In this document: in pieces, positions 36,189 to 46,420 of the stretch | Layout: the number at the start of each line of letters is the position of its first letter | Numbering within the stretch: the stretch's first letter is position 1 | Assembly: GCF_020523825.1 (NCBI RefSeq) | Contig: NZ_JAJALK010000008.1 | Coordinates: 62,001 to 126,000, forward strand | DNA: 64,000 bases | Source: Methylobacterium brachiatum | GTDB lineage: Bacteria; Pseudomonadota; Alphaproteobacteria; Rhizobiales; Beijerinckiaceae | Direction of reading: 5' to 3' | Notes under the pieces: model-generated | What the model saw: only the letters and a program-made list of their open reading frames with translations | Databases searched by the model: none | Told to the model about the DNA's origin: nothing | Translations under genes and position numbers: made by a program

Positions 36189-36590
36189 ATGCGCTACCTG
36201 CTCGACACCAACATCCTCTCGGCGATGGTCCGGTCGCCGCGTGGCCCGGTGGCGGAGCAGGTCCGAAGGGTCGGGGAGACGGAAATCTACACAAGCGTCG
36301 TCGTCGCAGCGGAACTGCGATATGGCGCTCTGCGAAAAGGGTCGGATCGGCTGACACGACAGGTCGAAGCGGTGCTTGGCGCCGTCTCGCTCGAACCCTG
36401 GCGAGTCCCGTACGACGCGATCTACGCGAACCTACGTCTCGGGCTTGAGCGGGCCGGGACACCGATCGGGGCCAACGACCTGCTCATCGCAACTCAGGCT
36501 CTCGCCGATGGGAGCGTACTGGTGACGGACAACACGCGGGAATTCGCGCGGATCAGCGGTTTGGCGATCGAGAACTGGGTTCGCCCGTAA
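36189..36590 (+). CDS. vapC: VapC-type PIN-domain RNase toxin
   Basis: A 133-residue PIN domain ribonuclease of the VapC/FitB class. All four acidic residues are present: Asp6 (LLDTNILS), Glu42 (AAELRYGAL), Asp97 (GANDLLIATQAL) and Asp114 (LVTDNTREFARI). VapC toxins typically cut initiator tRNA or rRNA. The ATG directly abuts the vapB stop, as in many vapBC modules. It lies between gltB and gltD, which are usually adjacent. Confidence 0.93.
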   Translation: MRYLLDTNILSAMVRSPRGPVAEQVRRVGETEIYTSVVVAAELRYGALRKGSDRLTRQVEAVLGAVSLEPWRVPYDAIYANLRLGLERAGTPIGANDLLIATQALADGSVLVTDNTREFARISGLAIENWVRP

Positions 36591-36658
36591 TCGATCCCCC
36601 CTCCACTGCGGAGCGAGGCGACCCGATGGAAGACATAGCGGCGCGATTGGACTGACCG

Positions 36659-38092
<1,434 letters not shown>

Positions 38093-38110
38093 GCGGCGCC
38101 GCGGTTCGCC

Positions 38111-38134
38111 GGCGCGGGTCGCGAGACCCGCGCC
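38111..38134. terminator. Bidirectional hairpin between gltD and the DUF459 gene
   Basis: GGCGCGGGTC and GACCCGCGCC (38111-38120, 38125-38134) form a perfect ten-base-pair stem with a GCGA tetraloop, followed on the plus strand by AATTCTGTTT. It lies between two convergent genes and may serve both. Confidence 0.65.
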
Positions 38135-38146
38135 AATTCTGTTTCG

Positions 38147-39583
38147 TCAGCCGGGCGGCCAGCGGAAATCGTCGGCGCGGCCGGGCTGGGGCGGGGGCGC
38201 AGCACCCCGCACGAGCGTCCGCTCGACGGTGCCGAGATTGTCGCCGTCGCGCGGCCGGCCGGTGAGCAACGCTCCGCCGGGGGAGACTTCGGTCCGGCCG
38301 AGCGGCACGACCGGGCCGGCCACGGGCTTGACCGGCAGGGCCGGGACCCCGGGCGGCTCCGGCAGGCTCGGCAGCATCGCGGTGATCTGGCGATCGATGG
38401 TCGCCGTGTCGGTGGGCTGACCGGAGCCGTCTAGGCTCGGACCCGAGGTCGAGCCCGGAATCCCGGGGGTGATGGTCGCGGTGGGCGGCGGCTCGGTCAA
38501 CGCCGGGGCGGCGGTGCCCATCAGCCGCTTCAGCTCGACATCGGCGAAATGGGCGAGCTTCCGATCGCCCGCCTTGGTGAAATGCACGCCGTCGGCGGTC
38601 CGAAGCTTGGCGATCTGGCCCTCCGGATCAGGGCCGGACGCGGCGTAGCGGTCCCGGTCGTCGACGAAGCCCGGCCAGATGTCGACATAGGTCGCGCCGG
38701 CCTTCGTCACGCTGTCCCGGACGATGTCGTTGATGCTGGCGAGGTCCCGGCTCAGCGACTCGCTCTGCACCGGCGGGAGGCCGACCCAGACGAGCGGGAT
38801 CTTGTGATCGGCGAACACCTTCACGAGGGCGTCCACCCGCGCGCGGTACAGGGCCTTCCAGCGATCGGTCAGCGGTTCGGCCGTCTCCTCACCCTCGCGG
38901 ATCGGCTGCCGGTCGTTGGCGCCCAGCATCACGAGCCCGTAGCGGACCTTCGGGTTGCCGCGGAGGTAATCCTCGGCACTCTTCGCCCAATCGACCACGT
39001 CCTTGCGGACGAGCCCGCTATCGCCCTTCGCGCGATCGACGATGGCGATGTCGGCATTGTCCTCGAAGACGTCGTCGAGGCCGCGGGCGAGATGGTCCGC
39101 CAGCGAATCGCCGAACACCGCGATCTGCACGTTCGGCGCGGTCTTGGCGACGGCCGGCTTCGGCGGCGTCGGGGCCCGGGCGGGCCGCTCCCGGCGCTTG
39201 ACCACGGGCGGAGGCCGTTGGGTGTCGGCGGTGCCGTAATTGCTGCGCGGACGCGGGGCCCGGTAGGTGCGCTCCGGCGCGGGGGCGACCTGTTGCGGCC
39301 GATCCTCCCAGGGCCAGTAGAACTGGCGCGGCGCCTCCTGGGGCGGAGCGTAGCGGGGCTGGCGCGCGTAGGATCCGTCGTCGCGGTAATACGCGTCGCG
39401 CGGGCGACGCCGCGGGGGCGCCTCGTAATAGGTCCCGTTTCCCGGCTGCTGGTAGCTGTCGCCCCACTGCGCCCGGGCAGGCGTGCCGCCCACCAGCGCA
39501 AGACCCGCTTCGCACAGCAGGATGCCCAGCCCCAGGAGGGCCGGACGGGTCGTGCGACGCCAGACAGCGACTTTCATGCGCAT
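38147..39583 (-). CDS. DUF459 family SGNH/GDSL-like hydrolase
   Basis: A 478-residue exported protein. A signal peptide (LLGLGILLCEAGLALVGGTPARA) leads into an Arg/Pro/Tyr-rich linker and then an SGNH hydrolase domain from about residue 150: FGDSLADHLARGL (nucleophile Ser), LVMLGANDRQPI, and DGVHFTKAGDRKLAHFADVE (Asp-His). The C-terminus is Pro/Ala-rich and low in complexity. DUF459 proteins are periplasmic and may deacylate envelope glycans. Three ATGs lie within six codons; the second was chosen for spacing from the ribosome site. Confidence 0.82.
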   Translation of the reverse strand: MRMKVAVWRRTTRPALLGLGILLCEAGLALVGGTPARAQWGDSYQQPGNGTYYEAPPRRRPRDAYYRDDGSYARQPRYAPPQEAPRQFYWPWEDRPQQVAPAPERTYRAPRPRSNYGTADTQRPPPVVKRRERPARAPTPPKPAVAKTAPNVQIAVFGDSLADHLARGLDDVFEDNADIAIVDRAKGDSGLVRKDVVDWAKSAEDYLRGNPKVRYGLVMLGANDRQPIREGEETAEPLTDRWKALYRARVDALVKVFADHKIPLVWVGLPPVQSESLSRDLASINDIVRDSVTKAGATYVDIWPGFVDDRDRYAASGPDPEGQIAKLRTADGVHFTKAGDRKLAHFADVELKRLMGTAAPALTEPPPTATITPGIPGSTSGPSLDGSGQPTDTATIDRQITAMLPSLPEPPGVPALPVKPVAGPVVPLGRTEVSPGGALLTGRPRDGDNLGTVERTLVRGAAPPPQPGRADDFRWPPG

Positions 39584-39662
39584 CCCGCATTCCAAACGCG
39601 ACCGGATGCCGATCGGTCCACGGCACTATACGGGAGACCGTCGCGCACGTCTAAACCGGGCG

Positions 39663-40868
39663 CTATCGACCGGGGCCGTGTCGGTCCCGGACATGGTCGA
39701 GAAGGGCCGGCGTGGCATAGCCATCCGCCTGAAGGCCCGCGCCGATCTGGTAACGGCGCACCGCCTCGCGCAGTTTCGGCCCGGCACGGCCATCGTTCGG
39801 GCCGTCGTAGACACCGGCCGCTGCCAAGCCGGACTGAAGCGCACGCAGCCCCGCACCGTCGAGCCGCGGGCCCGTCGGCCAGGGCGCCGCCAGGCCCGGG
39901 CCGCCGTCGAGGCGGTCGGCGAGGTGCCCGACCGCCAGCGCGTAGGAATCCGAGGTGTTGTAGCCGCGGATCACCTCGAAATTGCCGGTGATCAGGAAGG
40001 CCGGCGCGCCGAGACCACCGGGCAGGAACAGGCTGGCCTTGCCCTGCTCCGGCAGGGGCTTGCCGTCCGCGCGCCGGACCCCGCGAGCCGTGAATTTGCC
40101 GAGGTCCCCGGTGTAGTCGGCGAGGTCGAACCCTTCGGGCAGGCGCACTTCGTAGCCCCAGGATACGGCCGGATCCCAACCGAGATCCTTGAGGTAGGCC
40201 GCGATGGATGCGAGCGAATCCGCGTCGCTCGTCCAGATATCCCGGCGGCCGTCGCCATCGAAATCGACAGCGTGCGCGAGATAGGTCGAGGGCAGGAACT
40301 GGACCTGCCCCATGGCGCCGGCCCAACTTCCGCGCATCCGGTCGGCCGTGATGTCGCCCCGCTGGAGAATGGTGAGGGCGGCGAGGAGCTCGTCGCGAAA
40401 CAGCGTGCCGCGATGCTTCGCCTCCGCCAGGGTCGCGAGCGCCCGGACGGTCGAGACGCTCCCGGCGCTCGCGCCGAAATCCGATTCGATGCCCCAGAAG
40501 GCCAGCACCACCGAGCCCGGAACCCCGTAGCGTCGCTCGATGGCCGTGATCGTCTGTGCGAGAGCGGCTGCGCGGGCACGCCCGCGGGTGATCCGGCCGG
40601 CCGAGACGGCGCCCACCAGATAGTCCCAGACCGGGCGGACGAACTCGCCCTGCTGCTTCGTCCGGGCCAGGATTCCAGGATCGGGCGCCGAGATGCCCCG
40701 GAACGCCGCCGCGAAGGTCTCGGGGGACACGCCGCGGGCTTCCGCATCGGGACGCAGGGACGCGATGAACGCCTGGAATGCGCCGTCGGACGCCGCCGGC
40801 TTCGCGGCCGAGGCGAGGCCCGGGGCGAGGCACAGGGCGGCTGCGAGCAGCGCGCGACGGGAGGGCAT
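39663..40868 (-). CDS. Lytic murein transglycosylase (MltB family)
   Basis: Cleaves peptidoglycan glycan strands to anhydromuropeptides. The 401 residues comprise a signal peptide (ALLAAALCLAPGLASA), the MltB-type SLT domain with catalytic Glu in AFWGIESDFG and the structural GAMGQVQFLPSTYLAHAVD, and a C-terminal peptidoglycan-binding domain (LRALQSGLAAAGVYDGPNDG). Length and order match the membrane-bound or soluble MltB family in Rhizobiales. It is followed on the same strand by the DUF459 gene. Confidence 0.92.
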   Translation of the reverse strand: MPSRRALLAAALCLAPGLASAAKPAASDGAFQAFIASLRPDAEARGVSPETFAAAFRGISAPDPGILARTKQQGEFVRPVWDYLVGAVSAGRITRGRARAAALAQTITAIERRYGVPGSVVLAFWGIESDFGASAGSVSTVRALATLAEAKHRGTLFRDELLAALTILQRGDITADRMRGSWAGAMGQVQFLPSTYLAHAVDFDGDGRRDIWTSDADSLASIAAYLKDLGWDPAVSWGYEVRLPEGFDLADYTGDLGKFTARGVRRADGKPLPEQGKASLFLPGGLGAPAFLITGNFEVIRGYNTSDSYALAVGHLADRLDGGPGLAAPWPTGPRLDGAGLRALQSGLAAAGVYDGPNDGRAGPKLREAVRRYQIGAGLQADGYATPALLDHVRDRHGPGR

Positions 40869-40872
40869 CGGC

Positions 40873-41865
40873 TCAGACCCGATTGCGCGTACTGAGTTTG
40901 TCCTCCCAGGCGAGCGCCTGGGCGACGATGGCGTCGAGGTCGTCGTGGCGGGGCTGCCAGCCGAGCCGCGACCGGATCCGCCCGGCCTCCGCCACGATCC
41001 GCGCCGGATCGCCGGCCCGGCGCGGGCACAGGCGTACCTCGAAATCCCGCCCCGAGATCCGCTTGACCACCTCGATCACCTCCAGAACCGAGTAGCCCCG
41101 GCCGTAGCCGCAGTTCAGCGTCAGGCTCTCGCCGCCCCCGCGCAGGTGGTCCAGCGCCACCCGGTGCGCCTCCGCCAGGTCCGAGACCTGGATGTAGTCG
41201 CGCAGGCACGAGCCGTCCGGCGTCGGGTAGTCCGTGCCGTAGACGTCGAGCCGCGCCCGCCGCCCGAGCGCGGCCTGGGTCGCCACCTTGATCAGGTGCG
41301 TGGCGTCCGGGGTCGACTGACCCGAGCGCCCGGCCGGATCGGCACCGGCGACGTTGAAGTAGCGCAGCACCACGTACGAGAAGCCGTGGGCGGCCGCCGC
41401 GTCGGCGATCATCCACTCGCTCATCAGCTTGGAGCGGCCGTAGGGGTTGATCGGGTTGAGCGGCAGGTCCTCGGGCACCGGCACCACCTCGGGCTCGCCG
41501 TAGACGGCGGCCGTCGAGGAGAAGATCACGTGGCGCACGCCCGCGCGGGTGGCGGCCTCGATCAGGGCGCGGGTCTTGACCGTGTTGGCGAGGTAGTAGC
41601 CGAGCGGGTCGGCGACCGAGTCCGGCACGACGATCCGGGCGGCGAAATGGGCGAGGGCGTCGATCCGGTGCTGCAGGATGGTCTGGGTGACCAGCGCCTG
41701 GTCGGCGACGTCGCCGACCACGAGCTTGACGCCCTCGGGCACGGCCCAGTCGAACCCGGTGGACAGGTCGTCGAGGACCACGATCTCCTCGTGGCCCGCG
41801 TCCAGCAGCGCCAGAACCATGTGGCTGCCGATATACCCCGCCCCGCCCGTCACCAGAACCGCCAT
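40873..41865 (-). CDS. galE: UDP-glucose 4-epimerase
   Basis: Interconverts UDP-glucose and UDP-galactose. The 330-residue extended SDR has the NAD-binding GGAGYIGSHMVLALLDAG, FAARIVVPDSV, the catalytic Ser-x-Tyr-x3-Lys set (SSTAAVYG and NPYGRSKLMSEW), and NCGYGRGYSVLEVIE. The neighbouring, divergent galU makes the UDP-glucose substrate. The mltB-like gene starts four bases past its stop, so the two may be co-transcribed. Confidence 0.95.
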   Translation of the reverse strand: MAVLVTGGAGYIGSHMVLALLDAGHEEIVVLDDLSTGFDWAVPEGVKLVVGDVADQALVTQTILQHRIDALAHFAARIVVPDSVADPLGYYLANTVKTRALIEAATRAGVRHVIFSSTAAVYGEPEVVPVPEDLPLNPINPYGRSKLMSEWMIADAAAAHGFSYVVLRYFNVAGADPAGRSGQSTPDATHLIKVATQAALGRRARLDVYGTDYPTPDGSCLRDYIQVSDLAEAHRVALDHLRGGGESLTLNCGYGRGYSVLEVIEVVKRISGRDFEVRLCPRRAGDPARIVAEAGRIRSRLGWQPRHDDLDAIVAQALAWEDKLSTRNRV

Positions 41866-42142
41866 GTCGTCCGCTCCGATGCCGTCTCACGTCTGCCGCC
41901 GACGAGCCTTGCCCGATCGGGCCGCGACGGGGAAGACGTAACGGCGCGTCGTCATCGCACGTTCAAGGGCCGCGTGGGATTCCTCTTCGATAACGGCCCC
42001 ATTAGGTGGTCGCAGACGGTATATTTACGGTGCTTTGGCTCATACTATCGACGTAGAGGCCTTGCGAAGCATCGCGCCAGGCTATCTCACTGCCCGAACC
42101 ATTGCCCATGCCGTTCCGTTCAGTTTCCGGAGTTGCCGCTTG

Positions 42143-43009
42143 ATGAAACCGATCCGCAAGGCTGTCCTGCCCGTGGCGGGCCTGGGCACCCGCTTCCTGC
42201 CCGCCACCAAGGCGGTCCCGAAGGAAATGCTCACGGTCGTGGACCGGCCGGTCGTCCAGCATGTCGTCGACGAGGCGCGCGAGGCGGGCATCGAGCACTT
42301 CATCTTCGTCACGGGTCGCGGCAAGGCGGTGATCGAGGATCATTTCGATATTGCGTTCGAGCTGGAGCACACCCTTCAGGAGCGCGGAAAGACCGCCGCC
42401 TACGAGGAGCTGAAGCGCGATCTCCCGAAGGCGGGCCAGACCAGCTTCACCCGCCAGCAGGCCCCCCTCGGCCTCGGCCACGCAGTCTGGTGCGCCCGGG
42501 AGATCGTCGGCGACGAGCCGTTCGCGGTGCTGCTGCCGGATATGCTGAGCCGCGGTTGCATGCAGCAGATGCTCTCCACCTACCAGCGCCACGGCGGCAA
42601 CATCATCGCGGTCGAGGAGGTGGCCCCGGAGGAGACGCACCAATACGGCATCGTCAGTGTCGGCGAGACCTACGGCCAGTCCTTCGAGATTACCGGCATG
42701 GTCGAGAAGCCCAAGCAGGGCACCGCGCCGTCGAACTTCATCATCTCCGGCCGCTACATCCTCCAGCCCGAGATCTTCGGGATCCTGGAGCACGGGAAGA
42801 AGGGCGCCGGCGGCGAGATCCAGCTCACCGACGCGATGATCGACCTGATGGAAACGCAGGATTTCTTCGGCATGCACTACGAGGGCCGGACCTACGATAC
42901 CGGCTCCAAGATCGGCTTCCTGACCGCCAACCTGGCCTACGCGCTGGAACGGCCGGACTTGGCGGGACCGCTGAAGGCCGAGATCGCCAAGCTGTTGGAG
43001 CAGGGCTGA
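42143..43009 (+). CDS. galU: UTP-glucose-1-phosphate uridylyltransferase
   Basis: Makes UDP-glucose from UTP and glucose-1-phosphate for envelope glycans. The 288 residues begin [20 protein letters not shown] and continue [41 protein letters not shown] and [10 protein letters not shown], all diagnostic. The open frame extends 36 codons upstream, but the ATG at 42143 is where the conserved protein starts. It is divergent from galE with 277 bases between, which hold no gene and a few A/T-rich patches that could include promoters for both. Confidence 0.96.
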   Translation: MKPIRKAVLPVAGLGTRFLPATKAVPKEMLTVVDRPVVQHVVDEAREAGIEHFIFVTGRGKAVIEDHFDIAFELEHTLQERGKTAAYEELKRDLPKAGQTSFTRQQAPLGLGHAVWCAREIVGDEPFAVLLPDMLSRGCMQQMLSTYQRHGGNIIAVEEVAPEETHQYGIVSVGETYGQSFEITGMVEKPKQGTAPSNFIISGRYILQPEIFGILEHGKKGAGGEIQLTDAMIDLMETQDFFGMHYEGRTYDTGSKIGFLTANLAYALERPDLAGPLKAEIAKLLEQG

Positions 43010-43071
43010 GCGCTTTGCGCGAAGCGCGGCGGAGGCATGCAGCCTGTGCGAAGGCCGGAGCGATTTAATCC

Positions 43072-43099
43072 TTGCTTCTTGTGCGCCGCACTGTAATTT
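43072..43099 (+). promoter_or_regulatory. Possible promoter of the small RNA after galU
   Basis: TTGCTT (43072-43077), a 16-base spacer and TAATTT (43094-43099). This would give a transcript from about 43105 to the terminator at 43196. The boxes are moderate matches. Confidence 0.4.
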
Positions 43100-43104
43100 G
43101 TGCA

Positions 43105-43196
43105 CTGCGAGATCGCGATGGCGTCGCGGTCCCGTAGCCCTTCTTGGGCGTTTCCTCCCTAGACTTCGGGCCGCTCCTTCGGGAGTGGCCTTTTTT
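43105..43196 (+). ncRNA. Candidate small regulatory RNA (suhB/mmgR-like)
   Basis: About 92 bases between a possible promoter and a strong terminator contain no open frame. The sequence has a first GC-rich hairpin (GCGAGATCGC, GCGATGGCGTCGC region), an unpaired core GGGCGTTTCCTCCCTAGAC with two C/U-rich anti-Shine-Dalgarno-type segments, and then the terminator stem. The core and arrangement resemble, from memory, the suhB (RF00519) or alpha-r8/MmgR-type sRNAs of alphaproteobacteria. Such RNAs base-pair with mRNA ribosome sites through the CCUCCC element. Family assignment is not proven here; read-through 3' UTR of galU is the alternative. Confidence 0.5.
43169..43196 (+). terminator. Strong intrinsic terminator with UUCG tetraloop
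   Basis: GGCCGCTCC (43169-43177) and GGAGTGGCC (43182-43190) pair over nine positions with one G-U, closed by a TTCG tetraloop, and are followed by TTTTTTCTTTT. It is the clearest intrinsic terminator in the window. Confidence 0.92.
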
Positions 43197-43251
43197 CTTT
43201 TCCGGCCTCGGCGTTGGCCGCTGTGAGCCTTATACCGGTGAGCCGGCGGCC

Positions 43252-44154
43252 CTACTCGGCCGCCATCCTGCTGGGTGTCAGATCGCCGAGATCGGCCGCC
43301 ACGGTGGCGACGACGATCCGCAACGCCTTCGCCAAGCTCGGGAAATCCGGCGTCATCGCGAGGCTCGCCTCGTCCATGTAGAGCGCCCGGTTGACCTCGA
43401 TCTGCAGGGCATGCCGTCCCAGATTCGGCTCGCCGTAATGCTCGGTGATGAAGCCGCCCGCATAGGGCTTGTTGCGCACCACCCGGAATCCCTGGCTCCG
43501 GAACGCGGCCTCGAAGGCCTCGATCAGGCCGGGGGCGCAGGCCGTCCCGTACCGGTCGCCCAGGACCATGTCCGCCTTGACCTCGGCATCGCGCCCGAGA
43601 CTCGAGGACGGCATCGAATGACAGTCGATCAGGACGCAGTGACCGTGGGTGCGCGCCGTACGCTGGATCAGGCTGCGCAGCACCCGATGGTAGGGCTTGT
43701 ACAGGGCCTCGATCCGCGCGGTAGCCTCGCCGACCGGGAGGCGACGCGCGTAGATCTCCTGACCATCCGCGACCACCCGCGGAACGGTGCCGAGCCCGCC
43801 CGCCACCCGCATCGAGCGCGTGTTAGCGAAGGGCGGCAGCCGACCGTCGAACATGCGCGGGTCGAGCTCGAACGGCTCGCGATTCACGTCCAGGAACGCC
43901 CGCGGAAAATTCGCCCGCAACAGGGGCGCCCCGAGCTCGACCACCGAGGCGAACAGGCGATCGACATACGCATCCTCGGACCGGCGCAGGCTCAGCGCGT
44001 CCAGACGCGAAGCCGCGATGAAATCCGAGGGGTAGACGGCGCCGGAATGGCCGGTATTGAAGACGAAGGGCAGGGTGTGCGCCGCCGGCTCGTCGACCTC
44101 GAAGGCCGGGGCAAAACCGAAGGCGTCGGGCTGTACCGTTTCGGGCGCGATCAT
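43252..44154 (-). CDS. N-formylglutamate amidohydrolase
   Basis: Hydrolyses N-formyl-L-glutamate (last step of one histidine-degradation route) or related N-acyl amino acids. The 300 residues include VFNTGHSGAVYP, FPRAFLDVNREP, LIDCHSMPS and GRHALQIEVNRALYMDE, matching the FGase family's metal-binding residues. No other hut genes are here, so the true substrate may differ. In Rhizobiales this gene is often beside cpdR, as it is here on the opposite strand. The ATG at 44154 begins the conserved part. Confidence 0.87.
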   Translation of the reverse strand: MIAPETVQPDAFGFAPAFEVDEPAAHTLPFVFNTGHSGAVYPSDFIAASRLDALSLRRSEDAYVDRLFASVVELGAPLLRANFPRAFLDVNREPFELDPRMFDGRLPPFANTRSMRVAGGLGTVPRVVADGQEIYARRLPVGEATARIEALYKPYHRVLRSLIQRTARTHGHCVLIDCHSMPSSSLGRDAEVKADMVLGDRYGTACAPGLIEAFEAAFRSQGFRVVRNKPYAGGFITEHYGEPNLGRHALQIEVNRALYMDEASLAMTPDFPSLAKALRIVVATVAADLGDLTPSRMAAE

Positions 44155-44363
44155 TGGATGTGTGCAGGCCCCGGCGGTTGAGAAAACGCGGCGGACGCGC
44201 ACTGTGGTATGCGAACGGTCGGCTGTCCACTCTGGTGCAGTAGGCCCACACCGCCATCCGTGAGACGCGCGGCGCCGGCTGCGAACTCAGATCCTAACAC
44301 CTTGTTTACCATCGCCTCCCTTTATGGGATCAACATTTCGACTCGAGGGCTCGGAAACGGCCG

Positions 44364-44720
44364 ATGAAAATCCTGCTGGCGGAAGACGACAACGACATGC
44401 GCCGGTTCCTGGCCAAGGCGCTGCAGAACGCGGGCTACGACGTCCTGTCCTTCGACAACGGCCTCTCGGCCTATAACCGGCTGCGCGAGGAGCCGTTCGA
44501 GCTGTTGCTCACCGATATCGTGATGCCCGAGATGGACGGGATCGAGCTGGCGCGGCGCGCCACCGAACTCGACCCGGACATCAAGGTGATGTTCATCACC
44601 GGCTTCGCTGCCGTCGCGCTCAATCCGGATTCGAAGGCTCCGAAGGACGCGAAGGTCCTCTCCAAGCCGTTCCACCTGCGCGATCTCGTCAATGAGGTCG
44701 AGAAGCTGATGGCCGCCTGA
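44364..44720 (+). CDS. cpdR: Single-domain response regulator CpdR
   Basis: A 118-residue receiver domain without an output domain. Phosphoacceptor Asp51 lies in LLLTDIVMPEMDGIELAR; Asp9/Asp10 and Lys101 (KPFHLRDLV) complete the site. In Caulobacter and Sinorhizobium, unphosphorylated CpdR brings ClpXP to the pole and primes it to degrade cell-cycle proteins. The sequence MKILLAEDDNDMRRFLAKAL and VMFITGFAAVALN match that group closely. It probably receives phosphate from the CckA-ChpT relay. Confidence 0.93.
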   Translation: MKILLAEDDNDMRRFLAKALQNAGYDVLSFDNGLSAYNRLREEPFELLLTDIVMPEMDGIELARRATELDPDIKVMFITGFAAVALNPDSKAPKDAKVLSKPFHLRDLVNEVEKLMAA

Positions 44721-44825
44721 CCGGCGGGCGCGTTCCGACCGGTCCGGCTGTGACCACAGGGGCATAGGTAATTCGACGGGCGCGCTCCTATATGGTGGGA
44801 GGTTCCGCGCGAGACGACGAACGCC

Positions 44826-45095
44826 ATGCAGCCGGTCACGATCTACACCACGGCCTGGTGCCCCTATTGCTCGGCGGCCAAGAGCCTGCTGAAGGAGAAG
44901 GGCGTCGCCTTCCAGGAAATCGACGTGGAGCGCGCCCAGGGTGCGCGGGCCACGATGGTCGAGCGTGCCGGCGGGCGCACCAGCGTCCCGCAGATCTTCG
45001 TCGGCACGACCCATGTCGGAGGCTGCGACGACCTCTACGCCCTCGACCGCGCCGGCAAGCTCGATCCGCTCCTGACGGACAAGGCCGATGCCTGA
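44826..45095 (+). CDS. grxC: Glutaredoxin 3
   Basis: Glutathione-dependent thiol-disulfide oxidoreductase, 89 residues. The dithiol active site is Cys12-Pro-Tyr-Cys15 (TAWCPYCSAAK), with the cis-Pro GGRTSVPQIFVG and the glutathione-binding GGCDDLYAL. Its stop overlaps the next gene by eight bases, so grxC, the nitrilase-family gene and the DUF1178 gene look like one translationally coupled operon, an order common in alphaproteobacteria. Confidence 0.95.
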   Translation: MQPVTIYTTAWCPYCSAAKSLLKEKGVAFQEIDVERAQGARATMVERAGGRTSVPQIFVGTTHVGGCDDLYALDRAGKLDPLLTDKADA

Positions 45096-45957
45096 GAGGC
45101 GCTTCCTTGCCGCCTGCGTGCAGATGCGCTCGGGCCGCGATCCGGGCGCCAACCGCGACGCGGCCGTGGCCGGCGTGCGTGAGGCGGCCAGCCGCGGCGC
45201 GGCCTATATCCAGACACCGGAGATGACCTCCCTGGTCGAGCGCAGCCGCGAACGCCTGTTCGAGCGCGTCACCACCGAAGATCAGGACGCGACCCTCGCC
45301 GGCCTGCGGCAGGCTGCCCGCGAGACCGGCGCGGTGGTGCATATCGGCTCGATCGCCGTGCGGTCCGGCGACAAGATCGCCAACCGCGCCTACCTGATCG
45401 GCGCCGACGGGGAAATCCTGGCCTCCTACGACAAGCTCCACCTGTTCGATGTCGACCTGCCGAGCGGCGAGCGCTGGCGCGAATCGGCCACCTATACGGG
45501 CGGCGCCTGCGCCGTCGTGGCGGCCACGCCCTGGGCGATGCTCGGCGTGACGATCTGCTACGATATCCGCTTCCCGGCTCTCTACCGGGCGCTGGCTGAG
45601 GCGGGGGCCGAGATCCTCACCGCGCCGGCCTGCTTCACCCGCCAGACCGGCGAGGCGCACTGGCACATCCTCCAGCGGGCGCGGGCGATCGAGACCGGCG
45701 CCTTCGTGATCTCGGCCGCACAGGGCGGCGTGCACGAGGATGGCCGCGAGACCTTCGGCCATTCGCTGATCGTCGATCCCTGGGGTCGCGTGCTAGCCGA
45801 TGCCGGCGGGGCGGAGCCGAGGGTGATCCTGGCCGAGATCGATCTCGCTCAGGTCGCGGATGCGCGGGCGCGAATCCCGGCGCTGCAACACGGACGCGCG
45901 TTCACGGTCGAGCGCATCGGGCCCGAGGTTCGGGCCGCACAGTCAGCAAGAGAATGA
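45088..45957 (+). CDS. Carbon-nitrogen hydrolase (nitrilase superfamily)
   Basis: A 289-residue amidase-fold enzyme with the Glu-Lys-Cys catalytic set: Glu in IQTPEMTS, Lys in YDKLHLFDVDLP, and Cys in ICYDIRFPALY. It belongs to the Nit1/Nit2-like branch. Members of that branch repair deaminated glutathione or hydrolyse omega-amides, which would fit its coupling to glutaredoxin, but this is inferred from context. Confidence 0.9.
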   Translation: MPERRFLAACVQMRSGRDPGANRDAAVAGVREAASRGAAYIQTPEMTSLVERSRERLFERVTTEDQDATLAGLRQAARETGAVVHIGSIAVRSGDKIANRAYLIGADGEILASYDKLHLFDVDLPSGERWRESATYTGGACAVVAATPWAMLGVTICYDIRFPALYRALAEAGAEILTAPACFTRQTGEAHWHILQRARAIETGAFVISAAQGGVHEDGRETFGHSLIVDPWGRVLADAGGAEPRVILAEIDLAQVADARARIPALQHGRAFTVERIGPEVRAAQSARE

Positions 45958-46409
45958 TCCGGTACAGTCTCGTCTGCGACGCCGACCACGACTTCGACAG
46001 CTGGTTCCCGTCCTCCGAATCCTACGATGTGCAGGCTGAGCGCGGGCTGGTGACCTGCCCGATCTGCGACAGCGCGAAGGTGACGAAGGCGCTCATGGCC
46101 CCGAGCGTGGCCCGCACCGATCGCGGGCAGGTTCCGGCACCGGTCGAGGCCCAGCCCGAGGCGGCGATGCCGATGATCGCGGAGCCCGAGCGCCAGGTCC
46201 GCGCGATGCTGCGCGCGTTGCGTGAGCAGATCGTGACCAATTCCGAGCATGTCGGAACGCGCTTCCCGGAGGAGGCGCGCAAGATCCATTACGGCGAGGC
46301 GGAAGGCCGCCCGATCTACGGCGAGGCGAGCCCGGCCGAGGCGCGGGCCCTCATCGCGGAAGGGATCGACGTGGCGCCGATCCCGATCATGCCCGACGAC
46401 CGCAACTGA
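45954..46409 (+). CDS. DUF1178 family protein
   Basis: A 151-residue cytoplasmic protein with the family's N-terminus (MIRYSLVCDADHDFDSWFPS), a Cys pair in VTCPICDSAKVTKALM that suggests a metal-binding knuckle, and the C-terminal EEARKIHYGEAEGRPIYGEA. Function unknown. It overlaps the nitrilase-family gene by four bases (ATGA), and is the end of the grxC operon. Confidence 0.9.
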   Translation: MIRYSLVCDADHDFDSWFPSSESYDVQAERGLVTCPICDSAKVTKALMAPSVARTDRGQVPAPVEAQPEAAMPMIAEPERQVRAMLRALREQIVTNSEHVGTRFPEEARKIHYGEAEGRPIYGEASPAEARALIAEGIDVAPIPIMPDDRN

Positions 46410-46420
46410 GCGGGCTGCGC

